The translations under genes were made by a program, and so were the position numbers. The notes under the pieces were generated by a model. It was not told the DNA's origin, did not search any database, and was given only the letters and a program-made list of their open reading frames with translations. Shown here piece by piece: positions 34,401 through 44,824 of a stretch of 64,000 nt of DNA (position 1 is the stretch's first letter; each line of letters starts with the position of its first letter). Source of the stretch: Flaveria trinervia (lineage: Eukaryota > Streptophyta > Magnoliopsida > Asterales > Asteraceae). The stretch lies in NCBI GenBank assembly GCA_025506515.1, contig CM046452.1, positions 68,116,560 through 68,180,559 on the forward strand. Direction: 5' to 3'.

Positions 34401-35098
34401 TAAAGATGTCAGGATTCATCTGTCCCAGTTTAAGAATATTACATGTTCCCCTTAACTCTAAGCCCAGTTCATAGTTAAGAATGTATTGAACATATCTAGG
34501 GAACATGTAGTACTCTAAGGAGTCCAAATTTGCAAACAAATTTGTAAACAAACTGAGAGTACCTGAACTTGAATCCCTGAACCATCCCATGAACAATGAA
34601 GTAGAGATCTTTAGGAATCTGGTCCCATCCCCTATGCTTGTTAGACAAGCTATGGATAACCACGTGGAGCAGGAATTTCCATTGGGATGAGACCTTCCTT
34701 TCCTGAAGGTCTTTACAGAGAAATCTCCCTCATAGCCCGTCTATGCAAATGAGTGGTTGACAGCTTCTTTGAGAAAGAACACCTCACCTTCTTCATCATC
34801 TAGCTGAAGATGCATGTTGATGATGGCCGGAGTGATGAAGACTGTTCTCCCTGCACTGTGGCAGACAGTGCCCTCCCCCCATCCATAATGACCTCTTAGC
34901 AGATCTTCCAAAATTGAGCAGATGATCCTCATATAGTGTAGAATCAATGGTAAGGGAGGTGAAGTAGTTAGATGGAGCTAGGAATAGAAAACCTCTGATA
35001 AATGTGGATCTTTCTCAGAGTGTAACAAAGCAACTTTGTTGTGTTGCCTGTGTAATGCATAGAGAAATTTGTTCATTTCTGCGATTAAGGTTGGCCAT
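31483..35098 (-). pseudogene. Element D ORF3, function unknown (decayed)
   Basis: The start is probably at 35098 (ATGGCCAACC) or 35076, after a CT-rich leader and a TATA-like box. N-terminal pieces include GHYGWGEGTV and AIINMHLQLDDEEGE (about 34760-34890), then LEYYMFPRYVQYILNYELGL (about 34460-34520), which corresponds to the YPRF motif of A, B and E. A Ser/Pro/acidic linker follows, a short coiled coil (MTTLQTRVNDQQLEISYL, 33509), then LNELVDKELSKKRKEVEDAK (about 32360-32430) and the C-terminal block GRRLGHM (about 32000). Stop at 31483. Several frameshifts and stops. It shares layout, and weakly sequence, with the ORF3 of the other families. Confidence 0.7.
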
Positions 35099-35207
35099 TT
35101 GAAGAAAGCTAAAGGATGAAAAAAGTTGAACGAAAGTAATTTCAGAGAGAAATTTTGGGTTTAGGTTGGAGGAAAGAAGAAGATGATAGAAAGAGGGGGA
35201 AACGATT

Positions 35208-35219
35208 GGGTTATATGTG
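35208..35219 (-). promoter_or_regulatory. Internal TATA-like box for element D ORF3
   Basis: Minus strand CACATATAACCC, about 110 bases upstream of the ORF3 ATG and followed by a CT-rich leader. The CTTCGGAAG-motif array lies upstream. Confidence 0.45.
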
Positions 35220-35309
35220 AAAAGGATTAAGACAAAGTTAATGAAAGAGGATAAACTTTAAAATCCGGATGTTGGTCCCACCTATGAAAAAGTAGTTTGA
35301 TTTTGCTCA

Positions 35310-35670
35310 AAAAGTAGTTTTCTTGGAAGTCAAAAACTCTTGCGAAGGCAAAGTATCTTGGAAGTTTTAATGAAAAAGCTTCCAAAGCTAAAATGACATC
35401 AGAAGACTTTCATAAGAATTTTGAGAATTTTTGCTTCGGAAAATATTCAAGACTTGAAAGTTTTGTTTTAAAAGAACAAGGCTTCTAAGAATTAATTTGC
35501 TTTAGAAGAAAGTTGTCCTCGAAAAAATATACGTGCCTAAAGATTTTGTTTAAGCTTCGGAAGATATTTCAGAATTTCTTCTGAAGGTAAATTACTTAGG
35601 CAGTTATTTTTTTTAAAGGCATAAGTTTCATCCGAAGATAAAAGCATATCTTCCGAGGCAAAAATTTTCA
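35310..35670. repeat. CTTCGGAAG-type motif array in the pol-ORF3 spacer of element D
   Basis: Degenerate palindromic units such as gcttcggaagat (about 35553), tcttggaag (35321 and 35350), gcttccaaagc (35378) and atcttccgaggc (about 35649). The same motif fills part of the D LTR. Confidence 0.65.
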
Positions 35671-35795
35671 GAATTCTGAGGAAAATCTTCAAAAATTTTC
35701 ATCCAATGAAAACAAGAGCTTATGAAAGTGATGAACTAGACAACTACTCAAAGTTATTTGTTTTAAAGGTAGTAAGAATTAGTTTTAAGAAAATC

Positions 35796-38700
35796 CTACT
35801 CAAAGTTTATCATCCCAATAGCTAATATAAGATATTTAAATCTCTGTTCATCAAAAGCCTTTGTAATTAGATCCGCATATTATCCATTTGTGTGAACTTT
35901 GACTAGTATAATTAATCCTTTTTCAATCTTATCTCTAATTAAATGATACCTGTTGTTGATGTGTTTTGTCCTTAAGTGTTGCACAGGATTCTCTGTGATA
36001 GAGATAGCACTGTTGTTGTCTATGTGAATGGGAGTCTCCTTGAAGTTGAATCCATAGTCAAGCATCTGATTTTGAATCTATAGCACTTGAGTATAGCAGC
36101 TTGCAGTAGCAATGTATTCAGCTTCGGTAGTTGATGCAGAGACACAAGATTGTTTCATGTATTGCCATGAGACAACCTTCCACCAAGAAACTGATATCTC
36201 CCAGATGTAGACTTTGCAGTCATGTTGCAACCACCATAATCACTATCTGTATAAGCATACAAATGGAGGTCAGAATTCTTAGGATACCAAAGACCAAATA
36301 TTGAAGCACATTTAAGGTATATTAGAATCCTTTTGATAGTGATAAGGTGAGACAGCTTAGGGTTGGCTTGATATCTTGCACAAATACATGTAGCAAACAT
36401 GATATCAGGCCTACTAGCTGTAAGATACATAAGAGACCCAATCATAGCCCTGTAAAGCTGTTCATCCACACACTCCCCCTCAAGATCAGGTCCATGGGAG
36501 TGGTTTCTTGCTATGGGTGTCTTAACAATCTTACAATCAGTCATTTTGAATCTCTTAAGTATGTCTTGAACATACTTTGACTGAATAATAAAGATGCCAT
36601 ATTCATTTTGCTTCACTTGAATTCCTAGAAAGAAATTGAGTTCCCCCATGGCACTCATTTCAGATCAGTGCTTCATCAGCTTCTCAAAGTCCTTGTAGAG
36701 CTTTGGATTAGTTGAACCAAAGATGATGTCATCTACATATACTTGAACTAGCATTAGGTCATTTCCATGTCTTTTGATGAAGAGAGTTCCATCTATAGTA
36801 CCCCTTATGTATACATGTTTGCAGAGATACTGAGATAGAGTCTCGTACCACTTCCTGGGTACCTGATGCAGCTCATAAAGAGCTTTGCCAAGCTTGCAGA
36901 CATAATTAGGATCATTAGGGTCTGCAAAAGCAAGAGGTTGTTTGACATACACCTTTTCATCAATCACCCATATAGGAAAGCACACTTGACATCAAGTTGA
37001 TAGACCATGAAGTTCTTGGATGTAGAAAATGCCAAGAATATTCTAACTGCTTCCATTCTTGCTATAGGAGCAAAGACATCAGTGTAGTCAATTCCATCTT
37101 CTTGTGTGTATCCTTGAAACTAGTCTAAATTTGTTTTTTATGACAATGCCTATATCATCCTTCTTGTTCATAAACACTCATTTGGTTCCAATAGTAGTCC
37201 TCCCATGAGGAAGAGGACAAAGGTTCCAAACTTTCTATATTTTGAATTGAAGTAGCTCCTCTTGCATAGCTTCAATCCAACTTCCATCCTTTAGAGCCTC
37301 ATCAATTTTCTTTGGCTCTATCTGGGATAAGAAACAAGAGTGAAGACAAACATTTGCTTCATGGGTTTGTCCTCTTGTTCTTACCCCTGTGAACATCTCC
37401 AATGATGTTTGTAGTGGGATAGGACTTGTGGATCCTTAGCTGAGGGATCACAGCAAGTTATTGAGAGAGATCTAAATTAGAGAAATTGGAATCTGGCATT
37501 GATCTTTCTCCCACTACATCAGCACACTTATCAAGAGAGACTTGATCCAATGAGTTTGTGCCATCATTAATGTTGTCATCTATGGAGTGGTTGTCAGCAT
37601 CAAGAAATTCTTGATCACTATCACCACCTCCATCCTTTTTTTCTACATTTGAAGTGTCCTGGTCTGGTTATGGAGCCTCTGAGCTGGAATTCGCTGCCAT
37701 CCCAGATCTATCAGCTAAATTTATTATTGTAGTGCTGATGGAAACTTCATTTGTAGAGGTAGTTATAACTGGAGTCGAAGATGTGTTACTTGAAGGTCTT
37801 CTTAGCTCAAATCTTGGGTCAGGATCACATGTAGGTAAGATCTCTACAGAACGTGAAACAATCTCACAAGATTTGTTAAAACAGTTGGTAACTAAATCAA
37901 GATCAAACAGCCAATCAGGACAAGAATTAGCCACATAAGGTGTGTGTTCATTAAATGTCATACTGGTTGACTCTTCAACAATTCTTGTTCTGAGATTTTA
38001 TACTCTATAAGCTTTATCTTGGGAAGAGTATCCAATAAAATGTCCATCATCTGATTTCTCAGCAAACTTGGGAATTTGATCTTTGGAATTCAAGATGGTG
38101 CAAGGACATCCAAATGACCTGAGAAAACCAATGAAAGGTTTCCTCTTGTGCCAAAGTACATAAGGAGTCTTGCCATGAGTCTTAACCACTAAAACTCTAT
38201 TCTACACATAGCAGGCAGTGTTGACTGCCTCTGCCCAAAAGGTAATGGGTAGCTTAGCGTTAGACAACATGGTTCTTGCAGCTTCAATCAGTGTCCTGTT
38301 TCTCCTCTCAGCGACACCATTTTGCTGAGGGGTCCTGGGAGCACTGTATTGTCTTGTAATACCCTTTTCATCATAAAATGTATCAAGGATTTGGTTTTTA
38401 AATTCAGTTTCTTGATCACATCTTATGGTTTTCACCTTATGATCTTGTTGATTCTCAATCTTTAGGATGAAAATCTTTAGAATCTCAAGGGTCTCATCCT
38501 TAGTTCTAACGAAGAAAACCCAAGTAAATCTTGTAAAATCATTTGGGATCACCAAACAATAAGAGGTCCTTCCTAGACTCATTACACTGGTGGGGCCAAA
38601 GAGATCCATATGTTACAAGTGTAGGGGTGTAGTGATGGAATTTCTTTCCTTAGGCTTATGAGATACCTTATGTTGCTTCCCTTTCAAGCATGAAAGACAA

Positions 38701-38808
38701 TGATCATCATTTTTAAACTCCTTCTTTGGCATTCTAGTTACCAAATTATTCTTAATCAGTTTATTCATGTTCTTAAAGTTTAAATGGCACATTCTTTTAT
38801 GCCATTGG
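35796..38808 (-). pseudogene. pol: Element D pol, C-terminal part (integrase, RT, RNase H)
   Basis: Starting at the C insertion, the GAG-pre-integrase end (CHLNFKNMNKLI) is followed by integrase with DLFGPTSVMS (about 38600), RCDQETEF (about 38420) and GVAERRNR (about 38305). Reverse transcriptase has VQVYVDDIIFGS (about 36720-36760). RNase H has MIGSLMYLTASRPDIMFATC and ends at 35796 (FKYLILAIGM...). Breaks occur near 38200, 37985, 37120 and 36660, plus a frameshift near 36170. Not functional. Confidence 0.9.
38804..38808. repeat. Degraded target duplication of element C, left copy
   Basis: attgg, versus ataag at 52396-52400 (3 of 5 identical). Codon continuity of element D across the site supports the assignment. 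Confidence 0.55.
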
Positions 38809-39523
38809 TGTCAGGACTGTGTACGTATGGAATACTAACAGATTCTACGTTTAAAACGAATCAAATAGTGCAGAATCCTATTTGATTGGCGATCCAATCA
38901 GTGAGAGCAAATAACCGATTGATACAAGATTGAAACTAAATGTTATGAACGAGTAGAGATTGATCAAGATTGATCTATGAAGTTGGACAGGCTTCCTTGG
39001 ACGTTCTAGACGGCTAGGTTCATAAGAGTATCAAGTGTTTCTCTAAGTTTCTCAAGTCTCTGTTTTTCCACGAATTAGGTAGTATTTATAGATTATCAGT
39101 TTCCAATCGTACGACTGAACCATTAGCATGGTTCAGTCGTGCGACTGAATCATGCGATTGATCCATACGCACTACTGAAGGTTCAATCGTGTGACTGATC
39201 CAGTGTTCTTGTTCAGTTGTGCGACTGGTCCATTAGCATGATGTATTCATGCGTATGGTCCATTAGCATGGTCCATTCGCATGAAGACTCATACGACTAA
39301 GTTTAAACACATATCTCAATCATTATTGACTATGAACTATGCACAACAACCTCAAACCTATATAGTAAGTTCATTATACTTTAACACACAATAATACTAT
39401 GAAATATTAAACACTATAAACATCAACCACATGTTATATTTCATTTAACCCTTTCATTACATATATGTAAGCCATGACAGACTTTTACATTAAGCACATA
39501 AACTAGAGACATATGTATCAACA
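38809..39523 (-). repeat. 3' LTR of element C
   Basis: 715 bp, plus-strand ends TGTCAGGACTG...TATGTATCAACA. Exact palindrome TCAGTCGTGCGACTGA at 39133-39148. TATA box on the minus strand at about 39083-39092. Confidence 0.9.
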
Positions 39524-39540
39524 AACTCCCCTTTGGACCT
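39524..39540 (-). promoter_or_regulatory. Polypurine tract of element C
   Basis: Minus strand GGTCCAAAGGGGAGTT, adjoining the 3' LTR start. Confidence 0.82.
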
Positions 39541-39548
39541 AGTTTACT

Positions 39549-42500
39549 CTATTGTCTGACATTCTAAATAAGCTCTTCAATCTTGTACTTCTCCTCGCTT
39601 CTAACTCCTGCGTGTATTTCAAACGCAAAGCAGAGTCGTATGACATTTTGGAATTGGAGGGCTTGTACAATATCTTGCGTGTCGTAAAATAGTGACCACT
39701 TGTATAGAGTGTAGACATCTTCAGCCGACAAGTTGGTAAGCCACATTGGGTCAATTACCCTGATAGTTTCCATTTTTCCCTCTTTGTACAGAACTATGAT
39801 CCCTGCACCTGTCCTCTAGTCATAATACCACGATTTCTCGTAAGGGAATCTTTGACATTAGGCGCGAGGGACTCCACTTCAGCATTACTTTTGGCTTCCC
39901 AGATATAGGATCCACTTCAGACCTACGGATGTACCTCTTCGGTTGTTGAGGTCTAAATTTTACCCATCTGGTGTCGTATTCCTTCTTTAGTGTAGCTTCA
40001 AACCAACCTGACAACTTTCTAGGATCAGCATACAGCAGATTTAGGCATGCCAGTCGGTTGAGCTCAAAACCAGGGAGAGTCTTCAGATTATATGGATATC
40101 TAAAGTACTCAATCCCCCTCACTCTCTTTATGTCATATACGTTTAAGTCCTCAAAATAGGCCCACGCAATAATTTTTCCTGACACCTTCTTATATTTCTT
40201 GACTTTGTAGAGTTTGGTGTAGGCATTTTGCTTTGGAGTCGTGCGCTGGGCTCTTATTTTAGCAAAACAAGCTACCCATTCAGCCTTCATGATATCAACA
40301 TTAGCATCCGATGCTTGGGCTTGGCTTTTAACCTTATCTTTTTCTTTCTCCATTTTATCTAGTTTTTCAAATGTAGCATTGCCGAGAATGTCACCCAAAT
40401 TAGGATTACATTTCTCTCTTGGTCAGTGTACTCTGGGTAGTGGTCAGACGTGACATCCTCTATCTCTATTTCATCAACATCGTTTAGCTCATCATCACTT
40501 ATAACATCGACCTTTGGAGCGTCTTTGACGAGCTCATCAAGATTCAGTCTGAACATCTCAGCAAGTTGCTCGTTGGTCAAATTATGTATAATTTATCCTT
40601 CTTCGGGATGTAGCTCACTGACCTTCTCACATTCCTTGCAAATCAAGAATCAAGGTGAATTGAGACTTGATTTGATGAAGGGGAGCAATATCGTATTCAT
40701 CTTGTTGTGAAGTTTTATCTGCTTGATTTAAACATTTAACACATCAATCATTAGTAGTTAATCAAGACATTTAAACATAGATAATCATGAAATTTCATTA
40801 CTGTAATATAAGAATCAAGTACAAAAAATTTTAAATACAAAACATCTAATCTTTAGTTTTATCTTTACCGGTCAATTTTTCAAGTGGAGGAGCTGAAGAC
40901 GAGGCTTTTCGATCTTGAATTCTCTTAGAACGCCTCTCTTGAGCCTGAGTAGAAGCTGATGCAGCAGCATCACCTTCTTCATCATCATCGTCCGCTTTCT
41001 CCTTTCCACTTTGTGCTTCATCATCACCCTCATCTTCTTCACCCGAATCATCATCATCATCATCATCTCCTTCCCTGATCTTTAAAGGCTCATCTTTAGA
41101 TCCTTTAAGCCTTAGCATAATCTTCTTCTTCTTTCTCTCTAGCTCCTCTATCCTATAAACAGAATATGCATTCTATTCCTGAAGCTATGTAATATGTTGA
41201 GCTTGAGCAGCATTGAGCTCCATAAGCTGGTTGAGCTGTGCAGCTCTTTGCTCATCGGCGGCAAGCAGCTTTAGCACCATCCGGTTAAGGTTGGCTTGCT
41301 GCTCCTCTACCCTAATAGAGGGTAGAGTGGATCCATGGCTTATTGGGACTTGAGCAGATGTCCCAACTTGTTGGGTGGTAGTAGTCCTGGTGGATGTGGT
41401 GAATATGGGTGGTGGAATAGGACTGGATGGAGAAGGGGTGGCTGTGGTAGTGGTGGTAGGAGGTGTGATAGAGGTGGTGGATGTGGTGGTCATCAGGGTA
41501 ATCCTCCTCCTCTTGCTCTTCATGCCATGTGGTTGAGCCATTCGCTTCTTCCTCGAGCCCCTAGAACAGGATGCACCCCCTGGGCTGATGGGCTGTATGA
41601 TGGATCAGTAATATCAAAAGTAGCACCCCTGGACTCACCCTAGTATCCACTAACTGCAGCAATCCCTCTATCAGTGGCAACAACCTACTACCCACTGTCC
41701 TTACCAGCGGCTCCTCATCTGACTCTTCCTCCTCATCTGGCAGGAAGTCTTGATGGAACGCAGCTCTCTCCGTTCCACCCGAGTGGATGGTGGAGATGAT
41801 ATATCAGTGGAAGTGGCCCTCGACGGATTGGGGCTAGTATCTCCACCATCTTCACTGTCATCGTCATCGTCATCGTCAATGGGTAAAACTATGGGCTCAG
41901 TGTCTGCATCGCTATCATCGTGGCGCCACTTCTTACGAGCGGGCGCCACGTAGTCTTCCCGGGCCAGATGCCCAAACAATCTCCTCACCAGGGGCTTCAC
42001 TTGCTTGCCCCGGTACACCTTCATCCTACCAAGCATCGTATCATCCATAACCTCAAGAGTGACAACATCATCTCTCTCCTTTGGCAGCAAAGGAAGCTTT
42101 TGATCTATGATCATATGCAGAAAACGTGGATACATATAAAAGCCTTCCTTGCCCTTGGCCTTAATATTCTCTACCATGTACGTGAAGATCATCCGAGAGA
42201 AACTGAATAGATGATTCAGTACCAGAGCTACGTAAGCATTCTGGATTTGATCAGACATCTCATCAAAGCCTTCTTTCCTTTAGGCCAAGTACTTGAACTA
42301 GGGGCAAAGGTTGCTCTTGTTGAGCACCACAGCATTATATCCCCAGCGTACTTGATCCAAAGAAAATATCCCGAACCGTCAGGGGAAGCAGTCTGGTTGG
42401 GCAGTCACCATCCTCGCCCAACTCCAAAAACCTCCTTAGATCATCCTTGTTGATCTCAATCTCTTGACCAAAAATAGAACTTCAAATGCGATGAGGCTTA

Positions 42501-42700
42501 GAGGATCTGTCCATTACAACACTTTCCCAGAAAGCCTGTTGAATCGATCTATATGGTGTACATGGTGTAGAGATGGCCTTGAAGATCCTTGATCTCTACA
42601 AAAAGGCAATAATCCCCGTGAACTCAGAAGCGTTCTGGGATGTGACATCAAGATGAACACATATGTTGTACTTTGTGCTCATAGTCCATCTGCTAGCCAT
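39549..42700 (-). pseudogene. Element C ORF3 (decayed)
   Basis: The ATG at 42700 (MASRWTMSTKYNIC) follows a splice-acceptor-like TTACAG. The central block SDQIQNAYVALVLNHLFSFS...MYPRFLHMIIDQKLPLLP lies at about 42060-42250. An acidic tract (GDDDDDDDSGEEDEGDDE) is at about 41010-41070. The intron-2 position is 40719-40856. The C-terminal domain covers 39560-40600 (FRPQQPKRYIRRSEVDPISG). The stop NVRQ-TAG is at 39549-39551. Relative to E, part of the segment before the central block is missing. Frameshifts occur near 42260, 41700, 40360 and 39800. Function unknown. Confidence 0.78.
40719..40856 (-). other. Second ORF3 intron position in element C, donor mutated
   Basis: The acceptor AATCAAGCAG is conserved with B and E. 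At the donor the aligned sequence reads AAAACTAAAG, where B has AAAAGTAATG: the obligatory G is C. It would not splice as in B or E. Confidence 0.5.
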
Positions 42701-42704
42701 GTTT

Positions 42705-43260
42705 CTGTAACACAAGACACATATACATTAGAATTTATGTAAATGGATGACATTTGAATTTTAATGAACTTGAATCATTTTGTTCAGTCATGCGAATGGA
42801 CAATGCGACTGAGTCTTAGTCGTGCGATTGGGCTTAGTCGTACGATTGAGCCTGCGACTGAGCTTAGTTGTTTGTTGTCCCATGCGGTTGAACAAGTCGT
42901 GCGACTGAACTCATATGCATGGTTCATTCGTGTGATTGATTCATACGCCCAACTCATTCGTGCGATTGAGTCAATCGCCCAGCTCAATCGTGCAATTGAA
43001 GTTCATCGGCGTGTCCATTCGCATAAGTCTTTGTTCAAAACTTTAAGATCAGTTCTTGGTCTATACTTGATGTTAACCGTTGTGTTCAGGCTCTTTACAC
43101 TCGCAAAAATTCAAAATAATGCCTAATACTATTTCAATCAACGATTAAGTTCATTTTATTGGTTTATATTGAAGATCATGTCTAAGTTCTTGTTTTGGGC
43201 GATTTTGGACATTAGGCTAGGTTAAACGGGACACTGACGTCGATTTTGGTTGCACATTAC
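42705..43260 (-). other. Putative leader intron of ORF3, element C (556 nt)
   Basis: Minus strand donor ATCTACAG|GTAATGTG and acceptor TCTTGTGTTACAG|AAACATGG. A palindrome array lies inside (about 42780-43020). Upstream of the donor, the TATA box and palindrome array seen in B and E are missing. Confidence 0.58.
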
Positions 43261-43381
43261 CTGTAGATACAGTGAGTACACGTTAGAATCACAAACACGA
43301 TGCTAAATCAATAAAATGAAATTTTGGCATAGAAACAGTGCTTTCGTGCGACTTGAGAGCGATTGAGGGTATGAACGATGA

Positions 43382-43517
43382 TCATCTTAGACATGATCTT
43401 TTTAATTTGAAAAACTATTGATCACCTCAAACATGATCCTTTTAACTTAAACCTTATGTGATCACCTCAGACGTGATCCTTTTAAATTTAAGACCCGATT
43501 GGTCACCTCAGACATGA
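43382..43517. repeat. Phased TCACCTCAGACGTGA near-palindromes, element C
   Basis: Copies start at 43382, 43422, 43462 and 43503, 40-41 bp apart. Confidence 0.85.
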
Positions 43518-43901
43518 CCACTTTTAGTGAGTGATTCACAAATTGAATCCAAATGTATAGTCCGACTTTTACCTAACAAATACCTAAAAATTAATAAAAC
43601 ACTTGAACTTTAAAAAAAAGATGTAATTTTGTATTTTTTTGATTAGAGATGGATTTAAACCTATTAGAGTCCCTCTAACCGATTTTACTTCTTGGACAGT
43701 ACAACTTCAAGTCATTTTATCATTTCTGGTACGATTCATTATGGAATAATACTTGTTTCGACTGAGAGTCAATAGCAATTTTAGGAAATCATACTAGAGC
43801 TATAAGATGCACACAATGATTTTGACTTTCAAGAACTGCAGCTCACGATGATTGTCAGTATACTTGTCCTCTTAAATCCATACACAGATTCTTGACACAC
43901 A

Positions 43902-44225
43902 TTGGTGATGAGTTACGGTTTAATTATTTTAACGAGCATTTGTGGATCCCACACTTATATGGTAATCAACATTCCTCAGGAGATTTTTGAGCGGTCTACG
44001 GGTATATTTCAAGAAGAAACTATTCTAAGAGCTTTCAAAGAGATGCCAAGCCTCAGGTCAGTGCCATTACACAGTAGAGATGCGCAACCAACAATGAATT
44101 CTAGAATATTTAGGTTATGCTTATCCTCAGGACAGTGCCACCGCACAGCAGAGAGGCACACAACCTATCTTCTTGTTAGAGCATTTATTTTTCTTTTGCA
44201 CATAATGCACCAACAACATAACTAA
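43902..44225 (+). other. Antisense open frame and conserved spacer block of element C (107 codons)
   Basis: The frame reads against the element and resembles the antisense frame at 22959-23246 (shared ERSTGI.QEETILRAFKEM). The first 25 or so codons are in a different frame relative to B. The block includes two copies of the ctcaggtcagtgccac 22-mer (44052 and 44126). Coding status doubtful. Confidence 0.3.
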
Positions 44226-44824
44226 TTATCTTGATTGCATTTAGCATTTTTCATGTGCTTTGCTCATTTTTATGGTCGTCCGCACACATTTGTGGTCCCT
44301 TATTGGAACTGCGTTGATTGTGTTAACCAAGGATAAGATGGGAACCCACTGCAAGTTGAACAAATTAGTTTGAATTTTAAACCACCAATGAGGTCTACTC
44401 ATCTATTGTGTTTAATCTACCGACACATCATATAATGAACTAGCAACCTCTAGGTCTAATTTCTCTATGTTACCTCAGTAGCATACTAGTTTTACTATCA
44501 TTTTTCTTTTTATTTTACTTAGAATTCTCATATTTAAACTTTGAATTTTGCATCTTAATCATCTAAAATCTTTTAAAGTCCCAAACAATCTGTTCCTTGT
44601 ATACTATCATTTTTCATAAACGTTGAATCAGAATCACAGATTTGATTTCATTCCTTTTAGCTAAATTGTCCTCCTCCCTTGTTTTTTTAAGTAATTAAAT
44701 CCTGCATGAATTTAATACTAGTTTAACCTATTCTCCCCCTAAAATTCTAAAACCAAAAATATTTTGTATTTTTGGATTCTAATAGACAGGAAAATAAAAT
44801 AAAAAATTAACTATACAAGTCGGA

